Source: Alphaproteobacteria bacterium (GTDB taxonomy: Bacteria; Pseudomonadota; Alphaproteobacteria; Sphingomonadales; Emcibacteraceae). Taken from it: DNA of 5,353 bases. Below are positions 1 to 5,353 of the stretch, piece by piece. Below the pieces are notes generated by a model that was given only the letters and a program-made list of their open reading frames with translations, did no database searches and had not been told where the DNA came from. Location of the stretch: assembly GCA_002749135.1 (NCBI GenBank), contig NVVY01000049.1:8399-13751 (forward strand), read 5' to 3'. Within the stretch, counting starts at the first letter, position 1. Each line of letters opens with the position of its first letter. Made by a program: the position numbers and the translations under genes.

Positions 1-236
1 ATAACGCCGTCCCCGCCAATGATTGCCACTGCTTTGGTCAGGACCAACGGCCCGGCGTAGGTTCCGGCAGACAGCAACAGACGGTCACCTGCCTGTGCCT
101 GAGATATAGCCACGGCAAGATTTTCAGTAACAGCAATATCCTTGGCTTCAACAAAGAACCCACTCCCCAAGAAGACAGATGCGGCGAAGATGACCCTCGC
201 CGCATCCTGAATTTTATGAGGTAGCATGTACCACAT
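1..236 (-). CDS. nosD: NosD, nitrous oxide reductase copper-site maturation protein (5' end only, runs off the left edge)
   Basis: First 78 codons of a gene leaving the window. The product starts MWYMLPHKIQDAARVIFAAS and has a hydrophobic stretch at about residues 15-28 ending near FFVEA, consistent with an export signal. The mature part continues with a run of alternating hydrophobic residues, 'AGDRLLLSAGTYAGPLVL', which is the first rung of the CASH/right-handed beta-helix fold of the NosD family. In known systems NosD is periplasmic and works with the NosFY ABC transporter in assembling the copper centres of NosZ. The ATG at 236 is preferred: the AAGG overlapping the nosZ stop (246-249) lies 9 nt upstream, and the 11-bp gap suggests translational coupling. 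An in-frame ATG at 227 is an alternative start. The call rests on the N-terminal repeat plus position directly after nosZ; the rest of the gene and nosFYL are outside the window. Confidence 0.88.
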   Translation of the reverse strand, partial: MWYMLPHKIQDAARVIFAASVFLGSGFFVEAKDIAVTENLAVAISQAQAGDRLLLSAGTYAGPLVLTKAVAIIGGDGV

Positions 237-247
237 ATTTACAAACC

Positions 248-2137
248 TTATTTTGGCTCAACCAGCATCCGGCCACGCATTTCCATATGGAGCGCATGGC
301 AGAACCACTGGCAATAGAACCAGTGAACGCCGGGCGCATCCGCCTTGAAGGTCACACTGGCCGTTGCTTGCGGCGGAATTTCCATGGCCAGTCCGTAATT
401 GGACAGGGTAAAGCCGTGGGTCAGGTCATCCACATCATCAATATTGGTGACGATAACGGTTACTTCGTCGCCTTCCTTAACGGTGAATTTCTCTAAAGAG
501 AAAGTCGGGGCCTGTGAATACATATAGACACGGACCTTGTTACCGTCCCGAACCACGCCGTCAGCCTCGTCAAGGCTGTCAAAACCATCCTTTTTGGCCT
601 GTGCCGTAAGGTCGTTCCACATGGGATCATCAAAACCGTAAGCGTTTTTCGGATTAACCAGTGAACGGTGAACGATAATGCAATCATGAGGCTCGGCAAA
701 TGTGGGGCCGTCATGAACTACTTTCATCACGTCACCGGAAATATCAATCAGCTGATCATTCTCCGGTTTAAGCGGACCCACATTGATAAAGCGGTCCTTG
801 GAGAATTTATTCAGTGAAACCAGCCATTTACCATCGGCATCTATGGTTTCACCCATAGATGTATGGTTATGACCGGGCTGATATTGCACATCCAGCTTCT
901 GAACGATGGGATCAACCTTTTTCCCGGCATATAGCTGAATGGCTTTTTCAATATCCCACTTGCAAATCTGGCTGTCGAGGAACAGGGTCGTATAGGCATG
1001 ACCCCGACCATCAAAAGCCGTATGAAGCGGGCCAAGACCCAGTTCAGGTTCAGCAACAACCGCATCCCGTGGCTTGATCTTGTCTTTAAACAAATCAGGC
1101 AGCTTGCTCATTTCAATTACAGATACCGTGGGCGACAGCTTGCCATTAATCATCATATATTTGCCGTCCGGGGACGCATTGACGCCGTGAGGGCTGGTGG
1201 AGATAGGAATATAACGGGTATATTTGGATCCTTTGCGGCCATCAATAACCGGAACGTCCCCCTCAAAAACCTTATAATCACCGGACTTTACAGCGCCCTC
1301 AATGGCTTTGATATCAAAGACCACGACCCAATCCTGCTCATTGGCAGTCATTTCAGCCAAGGTAACCCCTTCTTCGGAATTATAACAGCTGGAAACGGCA
1401 TATTTACCCTGATAATCCGCATCTACATTATCCAGATTACCGTCCACCATCACCTGCCAGGCAACCTTCATTTCATCGCCGTCAATGGCGGTGAAGACAG
1501 CATGATATTTACTGGGGTCGTCCAACACTGTGCCATCATTGGGCAAAGGCACCCGATGCTCACCGTTGGCAAAGATATATCCGGTCCGGGGATATTTCTG
1601 AGGACGAAGCCCGTGGATATCCGCCGCATTGGGAATGGAAATAATCTTGTCCACCTTCATAATATCACAACGGATACGGGCTACACGGGTGTTGGCCTTG
1701 TCATTGACAAAGATATAGCGGCCATCATAGGTACCGTCGGTGAACGACATATGAGGATGATGGGTATCACCATTCATGGGGAAATCACCCTTGTCAGCCC
1801 AGAATTTCTTTTCCCGGGGCAGCATATTTTCCATGATAATTTTACGGCTTTCGTCGGTCCGGCCCCATCCGGTGGCGCTGCACCGGTTAAAGACCGGAAT
1901 ACGCATCAGTTCCCGCATGGACGGAACACCGACAATACGAACCTCGCCGGATTGGCCGCCACTCCAGAAACCGTAATAATCGTCAAGGTCACCGGGGGCA
2001 ACTTCGTTCTTGCCCTTGGCCTGTGCAGTTTGGGGCAACATACCCCCAACGCCGATCATGCCGATCCCCGCCGCAAGGGCAGAGCCGCCCAGCACGGAGC
2101 GTCTGGAAAAGCCAGACTTCTTGGTTTCTTCTGTCAT
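248..2137 (-). CDS. nosZ: Nitrous oxide reductase NosZ, clade I, Tat-exported
   Basis: Catalyses the last step of denitrification, N2O + 2 e- + 2 H+ to N2 + H2O, in the periplasm. The 629-residue protein begins with a twin-arginine signal ([10 protein letters not shown] at 11-20, hydrophobic core to about 33, AQA at 38-40). An N-terminal beta-propeller carries the tetranuclear CuZ site: His126, His127, His175, His317, His372, His423 and His484 line up with the seven His ligands known from Pseudomonas stutzeri NosZ at nearly constant offset. The C-terminal cupredoxin domain carries CuA: His574, Cys609, Trp611, Cys613, His617 and Met620, a constant 9 residues below the P. stutzeri numbering. 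Length is normal and nothing is missing. The ATG at 2137 is supported by AGGAGA 5 nt upstream and by the Tat signal directly after it. Tat export and accompanying nosR mark the clade I type, not the Sec-dependent clade II. Expression probably comes from the promoter ahead of nosR. Confidence 0.98.
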   Translation of the reverse strand: MTEETKKSGFSRRSVLGGSALAAGIGMIGVGGMLPQTAQAKGKNEVAPGDLDDYYGFWSGGQSGEVRIVGVPSMRELMRIPVFNRCSATGWGRTDESRKIIMENMLPREKKFWADKGDFPMNGDTHHPHMSFTDGTYDGRYIFVNDKANTRVARIRCDIMKVDKIISIPNAADIHGLRPQKYPRTGYIFANGEHRVPLPNDGTVLDDPSKYHAVFTAIDGDEMKVAWQVMVDGNLDNVDADYQGKYAVSSCYNSEEGVTLAEMTANEQDWVVVFDIKAIEGAVKSGDYKVFEGDVPVIDGRKGSKYTRYIPISTSPHGVNASPDGKYMMINGKLSPTVSVIEMSKLPDLFKDKIKPRDAVVAEPELGLGPLHTAFDGRGHAYTTLFLDSQICKWDIEKAIQLYAGKKVDPIVQKLDVQYQPGHNHTSMGETIDADGKWLVSLNKFSKDRFINVGPLKPENDQLIDISGDVMKVVHDGPTFAEPHDCIIVHRSLVNPKNAYGFDDPMWNDLTAQAKKDGFDSLDEADGVVRDGNKVRVYMYSQAPTFSLEKFTVKEGDEVTVIVTNIDDVDDLTHGFTLSNYGLAMEIPPQATASVTFKADAPGVHWFYCQWFCHALHMEMRGRMLVEPK

Positions 2138-2142
2138 ATTTC

Positions 2143-2148
2143 TCTCCT
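2143..2148 (-). promoter_or_regulatory. Ribosome binding site of nosZ
   Basis: Reads AGGAGA on the minus strand, 5 nt before the nosZ ATG. It is the strongest Shine-Dalgarno sequence in the operon, much better than the one in front of nosR, and fixes the nosZ start. Confidence 0.85.
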
Positions 2149-2161
2149 GTTTTTCAAATAA

Positions 2162-2175
2162 GATCCAAATGGATC
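2162..2175 (-). repeat. Short inverted repeat in the nosR-nosZ spacer
   Basis: GATCC-N4-GGATC, a perfect 5-bp stem (6 bp if the loop is only 2 nt), in the 63-bp gap between nosR and nosZ, 25 bp before the nosZ start. In the mRNA sense it is followed by UUAUUUG, not by a long U run, so it is not a convincing terminator. It could be a small mRNA hairpin for processing or stability, or chance. No FNR-type box or clear separate nosZ promoter is visible in this spacer. Confidence 0.35.
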
Positions 2176-2200
2176 CGTTTCTACTCGGTTACGTCTAACT

Positions 2201-4360
2201 TTAATTTCCTATTTCTCGCGCCTGATTTAATTTGCGCGATTTATGCAACCCTTCTTTCCTGATCTTGGTGAGCTTGTGAATCATCACCGGACAAACTTTT
2301 TCGTCAAAATAAGTTTCCTGACAACCCATACAATGCAGGCATTCATTGGGATTTATGTTGCCCTTGGGATCTATGGCCTGAACCATGCAATCCTGAGCGC
2401 AGATATGGCAGGGGTCGCCGCAATTTCGGTATCGCTTGAGCCAGTTGAACATGGCAAGCTTGCCCGGAATTGCCAGTGCCGCCCCGAGCGGGCAAAGATA
2501 ACGGCAGTAAAAACGCTCTATGAAAAGCCCGGCACCAATAAGAACCGCAACGAATAACAGGTAAGGCCAACTGCGCATGAATTTCAGAACAATGGCCGTT
2601 TTAAAAGGCTCTATCTCCGCCAGATGTTCCGCCGTACTCAAAGAATATACAGATATCCCCAACAGCCCGAGGAAAATCATATATTTTAACGGCCATAGCC
2701 GCTCATGCAACCACCAGGGCAACTTGATCTGAGGGACTTTGAAATATCTGGCAATCTTGTTGGTCAGTTCCTGCAATGCGCCGAACGGACATAGCCAGCC
2801 GCAATATGCCCCCCGACCCCAGAACAGCAGAGACACCGCCACAGAACACCAGAGGATGAAAATCATCGGCTCCATGAGGAAGAATTCCCAACGGAACCCG
2901 GACAGCATGGCATTAACGAAAACAAAAACATTGACCACCGACAACTGGGCCTGAGCGTAATAGCCAATGTAAAACAGGGTGAAGATAAGGAATCCAAGCC
3001 GTATCCGATCGGTTAATGCCCGATATTTCACCAATTGGTTCTGAGCAAAAAACAAGATGGTCAGCAAGAATATGGCCAGCAGAAGAATGATAACTTCCGG
3101 GGCCTTTGCCTGCCACATCTTCATCCACAGGGCGTTGACAGCCTGTGTCTCCATCTCTTCCGCGCTTTGATGAACAGCCGGTTTTTCGATCTTTATATAC
3201 TGCGCAGGCAGTTGGTAATTTAAATCATAGCCGATAAAAACCTTTTCCAGAGGCCCGATGGCCCGCTGTACCAGCAATTGTAATTGCCAACCCTCTGCCG
3301 GATTGAAAACCGCCGATTTCGGGGCATAATATAAGGCAACTTCCTTGAGGTCCGGTGCGCCTTCTGCCTCTATATCACCAAGGTTTTTATAGCCATGATC
3401 GGTGAACCGAAAGGCCTCCTCACCCTGAACCACTTGTATGCGGTCAAAAATTCCGCCGCGCACATAACCCGACCCCCGGAAAGAATAATGACCCCGGCCC
3501 ATAACAATAAAGGCCTGCTCGCCGTCCTTTATCCGCTTCAGGTAATTACGATATTCCCATTTGCCCAGCAGGCTTCTGGCGATGGTCGGCACCGCAAGCG
3601 ACGCCACATACAAATCAATGTATATATCGTCATCAGCCCCCTTTTCCGGGCGGGCGGCGGCCTTGGGATTGCCCTGTGCCACAAAATCCTGATTAACCTG
3701 GCTATTTGTGAGCAGCAGACGGCGAATGGACCCGTCGCCTATAAGGCTGGTCCAGTCCAGTATCTTCATTTCGCCCGGAACAAGCGTTTTTACCGCTTTG
3801 GATACTTTAACAACGGCACTCAGGCCACCAAGGCCCAACACACGCGCCGCCCGAACAGACGCCCGTTTAATAGTGTCATCAATGACCATAATCGTCACCG
3901 TCGCCCCGGAAACAATATCCACGGGCGGCGGCTCACCGCCCTTTTCCTTGGCCAGTTTCAGGATGTTAATCCCCCGGTAGCCATCAATAAAATTCCTGAT
4001 TTTCTGCTCTGGAATACCGGCAAGGACAATGGGTTCAGAATGTTTGACCAACCGCGCCCCGGCAATAAGGCCTTTCATATTCAGAGCAATCAAAACCTTG
4101 ATAGGTTTGCCGGAATAACCAATGGCCCCAACAAATTCCGTATTTAGAAACGCATAGCCAATGACCTTGCCCTCTTTCAATACAGGTGCAATTTGAGCAT
4201 CCTCTATAAAGGCACCATAAGCATCCGCCGTCGGAAATAACTCTTCCGCAGGCACATGCGTTAAATATTTCTCCAGATCGCCTGTTTCCGCATAAAGCTG
4301 GCCGGATTGCAAGACCAGAAATAATAGAAAAGACAGCAACATGCTTATTTTTGACAACAT
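2201..4360 (-). CDS. nosR: NosR, membrane flavo-iron-sulfur protein for N2O reductase expression and electron supply
   Basis: A 719-residue polytopic protein, close to the usual length of about 720. Residues 1-24 form a signal peptide ending LYA. The periplasmic FMN-binding domain holds SGATVT at 151-156, where the family attaches FMN covalently to the second Thr of the S/T-G-A-T-x-S/T motif (T156 here). Five likely membrane segments follow (about 421-438, 452-470, 492-513, 557-574, 597-615), placing the C-terminus in the cytoplasm. Two CxxxCP motifs lie at membrane edges (C520/C524 and C619/C623). A ferredoxin-like tail has two cysteine clusters for [4Fe-4S] centres: C647, C651, C654, C658 and C674, C677, C680, C690. 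In known denitrifiers NosR is required for nosZ expression and N2O reduction in vivo, passing electrons from the quinol side to the periplasm. The ATG at 4360 is the first possible start because TAG lies in frame at 4363-4365; its Shine-Dalgarno is weak. Confidence 0.97.
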   Translation of the reverse strand: MLSKISMLLSFLLFLVLQSGQLYAETGDLEKYLTHVPAEELFPTADAYGAFIEDAQIAPVLKEGKVIGYAFLNTEFVGAIGYSGKPIKVLIALNMKGLIAGARLVKHSEPIVLAGIPEQKIRNFIDGYRGINILKLAKEKGGEPPPVDIVSGATVTIMVIDDTIKRASVRAARVLGLGGLSAVVKVSKAVKTLVPGEMKILDWTSLIGDGSIRRLLLTNSQVNQDFVAQGNPKAAARPEKGADDDIYIDLYVASLAVPTIARSLLGKWEYRNYLKRIKDGEQAFIVMGRGHYSFRGSGYVRGGIFDRIQVVQGEEAFRFTDHGYKNLGDIEAEGAPDLKEVALYYAPKSAVFNPAEGWQLQLLVQRAIGPLEKVFIGYDLNYQLPAQYIKIEKPAVHQSAEEMETQAVNALWMKMWQAKAPEVIILLLAIFLLTILFFAQNQLVKYRALTDRIRLGFLIFTLFYIGYYAQAQLSVVNVFVFVNAMLSGFRWEFFLMEPMIFILWCSVAVSLLFWGRGAYCGWLCPFGALQELTNKIARYFKVPQIKLPWWLHERLWPLKYMIFLGLLGISVYSLSTAEHLAEIEPFKTAIVLKFMRSWPYLLFVAVLIGAGLFIERFYCRYLCPLGAALAIPGKLAMFNWLKRYRNCGDPCHICAQDCMVQAIDPKGNINPNECLHCMGCQETYFDEKVCPVMIHKLTKIRKEGLHKSRKLNQAREIGN

Positions 4361-4377
4361 ACTCTATATGGGCTTTC

Positions 4378-4400
4378 TTGTGATCTGTATCCCCTCACAA
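4378..4400 (-). other. Inverted repeat/hairpin in the nosR leader
   Basis: TTGTGA-N11-TCACAA. The arms are at 4378-4383 and 4395-4400. If transcription starts where the FNR box predicts (about 4400-4402), this hairpin forms at the very 5' end of the nosR mRNA. The loop holds GGGG, part of the only purine-rich SD-like stretch in the leader, but that lies about 30 nt from the ATG. Possible roles are 5'-end stabilisation or a protein operator; the N11 spacing does not fit a CRP site (N6). Confidence 0.45.
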
Positions 4401-4406
4401 TTAGGA

Positions 4407-4448
4407 GGAATAGAATTTCTCTTAATGAGCGAAATTGACGTACATCAA
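4407..4448 (-). promoter_or_regulatory. FNR/DNR-type promoter of the nosRZD operon
   Basis: The box at 4435-4448 reads TTGATGTACGTCAA towards nosR: 9 of 10 positions of the FNR-family consensus TTGAT-N4-ATCAA, and the TTGAT-N4-GTCAA form seen for NO-responsive DNR-type regulators. If the box centre (4441.5) is at -41.5, the -10 hexamer falls exactly on 4412-4407, TATTCC (3 of 6 matches), and the start near 4400, giving a leader of about 40 nt. This is a class II activator-dependent layout, expected for a gene used only without oxygen. Which family member binds (Fnr, Anr, Dnr, Nnr) cannot be told from the site. Confidence 0.75.
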
Positions 4449-4455
4449 ATAAGAT

Positions 4456-4469
4456 GAATTTCACATCAA
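4456..4469 (-). promoter_or_regulatory. Possible second FNR half-site upstream of the nosR box
   Basis: Reads TTGATGTGAAATTC towards nosR. The left half TTGAT is perfect and the heptamer TTGATGT repeats that of the main box exactly 21 bp away, two helical turns. The right half is poor, so this would be a weak or auxiliary site centred near -62.5. Confidence 0.3.
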
Positions 4470-4529
4470 TCTATTATGTAACAAAGCAAAAAAATATCCA
4501 GCTTTTATTTTTTCTGTTATAAGGCAGTT

Positions 4530-4752
4530 ATGGCACTTAATATTCAACAGGATCTGCAAAGTCATTGAACCTGCATCAGTCTGGCAAGACTGGTGAAGCC
4601 ATAAAAATGTTCGAAAATGCGATCAAGATTTAGCCCGGCTATCTCAAAGCCATTCATAATATGGGGGCGGTTTACCGGGAGGAAGAACGCTATGATGAGG
4701 CCAGGAACTGCTTCAATTTTGTTTTAAACACCAAGCCGGATCAAGTGGAAAC
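4530..4752 (+). pseudogene. Broken start of a TPR-repeat protein gene
   Basis: An ATG at 4530, preceded by AAGG, opens MALNIQQDLQ and stops at TGA 4566-4568. The following frame (from about 4559) continues the pattern as SLNLHQSGKTGEAIKMFENA, meets an amber TAG at 4631-4633 exactly before a conserved TPR Pro, and goes on with a good TPR unit (A-x2-NMG-x-VY, YDEA, F-x2-VL, KPD, about 4634-4743). At least one frameshift and one nonsense mutation are therefore needed to explain it. The similarity ends around 4750, where the IS end begins, so the gene is also cut at its 3' side. The original function is unknown; TPR modules are protein-interaction scaffolds of many enzymes. The gene diverges from nosR, with 169 bp between the two starts. 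Confidence 0.6.
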
Positions 4753-4890
4753 TGGACTTGCTTCAGTAAAGTGGAGAGTAATCTCTGTGTTTATGCGGTT
4801 TGATTTTCAAACTGCATAGGGCTTACGTAGTTCAATGTCGAATGTCGACGTTTGGGATTATAAAATCCATCAATATATTGAGACCTCTGC
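4753..4890 (-). mobile_element. Terminal remnant of an IS3-family insertion sequence (transposase C-terminus and one end)
   Basis: On the minus strand the last ~32 codons before TAA (4791-4793) read YIDGFYNPKRRHSTLNYVSP and then MQFENQTA. This is the characteristic C-terminus of IS3-family (rve/DDE) OrfB transposases, just past the last catalytic Glu region. Between the stop and 4753 are 38 bp of end sequence. Seen from the outside it starts TGGACTTGCTTCAGTAAAGT, with the 5'-TG typical of IS3 ends. The rest of the element, including the catalytic core, OrfA and the other terminal repeat, is missing. The subgroup is not certain. The inner boundary (about 4890) is set where transposase similarity gives way to the methylase-like fragment. 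Confidence 0.8.
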
Positions 4891-5099
4891 GTAAGAATAA
4901 GCTGGCAACCGGAAACCGCGCCATATACCGCCAGCAATCCTGTTCCGGCGGACGGTTCCAGAATGGTGTCATCGGCACGGACCTGCGCCGCATGGTGGGC
5001 GAGAAAGCCAAGCGTCAATGGTGTCGAAAACTGTTGAAGCTTTTCGCTTTCCTCCGTGCGCCGGGTGTGGGTCATGGTCAGCGCCTGAAGATTCTCCAA
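4891..5099 (-). pseudogene. Internal fragment of a strawberry-notch/methylase-like plasmid protein, fused in frame to the transposase tail
   Basis: The minus-strand frame reads LTMTHTRRTEESEKLQQFST, then PLTLGFLAHHAA and DDTILEPSAGTGLLAVYGAV. The QQFSTP block and the LEPSAGTG motif (motif I of SAM-dependent N6-adenine methylase folds) are the signature of the N-terminal part of the large 'strawberry notch' helicase/methylase proteins common on alphaproteobacterial plasmids. Those proteins usually exceed 1,000 residues; here only about 70 remain. About 100 N-terminal residues usually precede this block and are absent, and the downstream part is replaced by the IS tail, so both ends are truncated. 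The open frame as such could start at TTG 5099 or ATG 5075 and end at 4791 (102 or 94 codons), and extends upstream to a TGA at 5172-5174. No Shine-Dalgarno is evident. Probably not a functional gene. Confidence 0.65.
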
Positions 5100-5116
5100 G
5101 GGTATAAGGGTTATAA
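5098..5116. repeat. Short imperfect tandem repeat
   Basis: AAGGGTATAAGGGTTATAA: two copies of AAGGG(T)TATAA differing by one T, at the upstream limit of recognisable methylase-like similarity. From here to about 5205 I see no gene on either strand that I would support. Confidence 0.35.
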
Positions 5117-5205
5117 AAAGCGGAGAACTCTCTCTTTCAAGCTTCCGCGTTGCCTTTCGCCCCCTGCCCTTTCACTCTTCGGTACCGCTTTGCAACCGCT
5201 GGCAT

Positions 5206-5266
5206 ATGTATAAACAATGTTGACATATGTAGCTACATTGATGTATAAACAATGTAGCTACATATG
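5206..5266 (+). promoter_or_regulatory. Promoter and operator array of the mazE-type antitoxin gene
   Basis: A consensus -35 TTGACA (5220-5225) and -10 TATAAA (5244-5249) are 18 bp apart, giving a start near 5256 and a leader of about 20 nt. The -10 lies in the 9-bp gap between two perfect 17-bp inverted arms (5224-5240 and 5250-5266). Each arm holds the 12-bp palindrome ATGTAGCTACAT (5227-5238 and 5252-5263, centres 25 bp apart). The 15-mer ATGTATAAACAATGT is repeated directly at 5206-5220 and 5241-5255. A MazE or MazEF complex on these palindromes would block both the spacer and the start site, as expected for autoregulated toxin-antitoxin operons. Confidence 0.8.
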
Positions 5267-5276
5267 GAGTTTTGAA

Positions 5277-5353
5277 ATGAAGGCCATCATCAAGAAATGG
5301 GGCAATAGTGCCGCTGTACGCCTGCCCGCGACAATTATGGAAGCCGCACATCT
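5277..5353 (+). CDS. mazE: MazE/PemI-type antitoxin, AbrB-like (5' end only, runs off the right edge)
   Basis: The first 25 codons give MKAIIKKWGNSAAVRLPATI followed by MEAAH. The K-x-WGNS-x-AVR-(I/L)-PA pattern is that of the N-terminal swapped-hairpin (SpoVT/AbrB) DNA-binding domain of MazE antitoxins; E. coli MazE has the same KRWGNSPAVRIPATLMQA block. Antitoxins of this family neutralise a partner toxin, usually the mRNA endonuclease MazF, and bind their own promoter. The ATG at 5277 follows GGAG (5266-5269) by 7 nt, and this SD overlaps the end of the second operator arm. The toxin gene would be expected directly downstream, outside the window, so the toxin type cannot be verified here. 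Confidence 0.85.
   Translation, partial: MKAIIKKWGNSAAVRLPATIMEAAH

Noticed and set aside
998..2161. A 387-codon plus-strand open frame antisense to nosZ
   Set aside because: It lies opposite a gene with every conserved ligand in place, its translation resembles no family I know, and its composition is what the antisense frame of nosZ would give.
3395..4147. A 250-codon plus-strand open frame antisense to nosR
   Set aside because: Shadow of the nosR reading frame; no recognisable domain, and low-complexity polar translation.
4378..4400. CRP-like site (TTGTGA...TCACAA)
   Set aside because: The half-sites fit, but CRP requires a 6-bp spacer and here it is 11 bp.
4435..4448. FNR box serving the divergent plus-strand gene as well
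   Set aside because: The box is nearly symmetric, but the plus-strand gene is broken and no -10 at the right distance towards it is convincing; any such role would be historical.
4577..4592. Hairpin CAGTCT-GGCA-AGACTG as a terminator
   Set aside because: No U run follows on either strand, and it lies inside the former coding sequence of the TPR fragment.
4800..5213. A 137-codon plus-strand open frame through the debris region
   Set aside because: It is the antisense of the recognisable transposase tail and methylase-like fragment, so the minus-strand reading explains the sequence better.
5189..5214. A second upstream antitoxin promoter using the first TATAAA copy (5209-5214)
   Set aside because: The only -35-like hexamer (TTGCAA, 5190-5195) is 13 bp away, too short for a sigma-70 promoter.

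Overview
The window is the edge of a denitrification (nitrous oxide reduction) gene cluster that runs into a patch of mobile-element debris and then into a toxin-antitoxin promoter. The nosZ product is a Tat-exported clade I enzyme, accompanied by nosR and nosD, which points to a proteobacterium. The fragment of a plasmid-type 'strawberry notch' protein and the style of NosR suggest an alphaproteobacterium of moderate GC. No genus can be assigned from this sequence alone.

Layout. All nos genes are on the minus strand, so the operon reads from right to left: nosR (4360-2201), nosZ (2137-248), and the first 78 codons of nosD (236 to the left edge). The spacing is tight (63 bp, then 11 bp). A near-perfect FNR/DNR-type box (4435-4448) lies upstream of nosR with a -10-like hexamer at the class II distance, so the operon is probably switched on by low oxygen and/or nitric oxide. 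NosR feeds electrons to, and is needed for expression or maturation of, the periplasmic enzyme NosZ, which reduces N2O to N2. NosD belongs to the copper-site assembly machinery. All expected copper ligands of NosZ and all flavin and iron-sulfur motifs of NosR are present, so the system looks functional.

Right of the nosR promoter (4530 to about 5175) there are only broken genes: a plus-strand TPR gene start with a frameshift and an amber stop, then the terminal ~138 bp of an IS3-family element whose end abuts the TPR fragment, then an internal fragment of a strawberry-notch/methylase-like protein fused in frame to the transposase tail. This looks like the scar of an IS insertion followed by a deletion or rearrangement.

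From 5206 to the right edge lies the promoter and 5' end of a MazE-type antitoxin gene. The -10 box sits between two perfect 17-bp inverted arms, each with a 12-bp palindrome, next to a 15-bp direct repeat. This looks like an autoregulatory operator.

I see no clearly new biological system. The points most worth a second look are the nested operator of the antitoxin, the chimeric transposase/methylase ORF, and the leader hairpin of nosR at its predicted transcription start.
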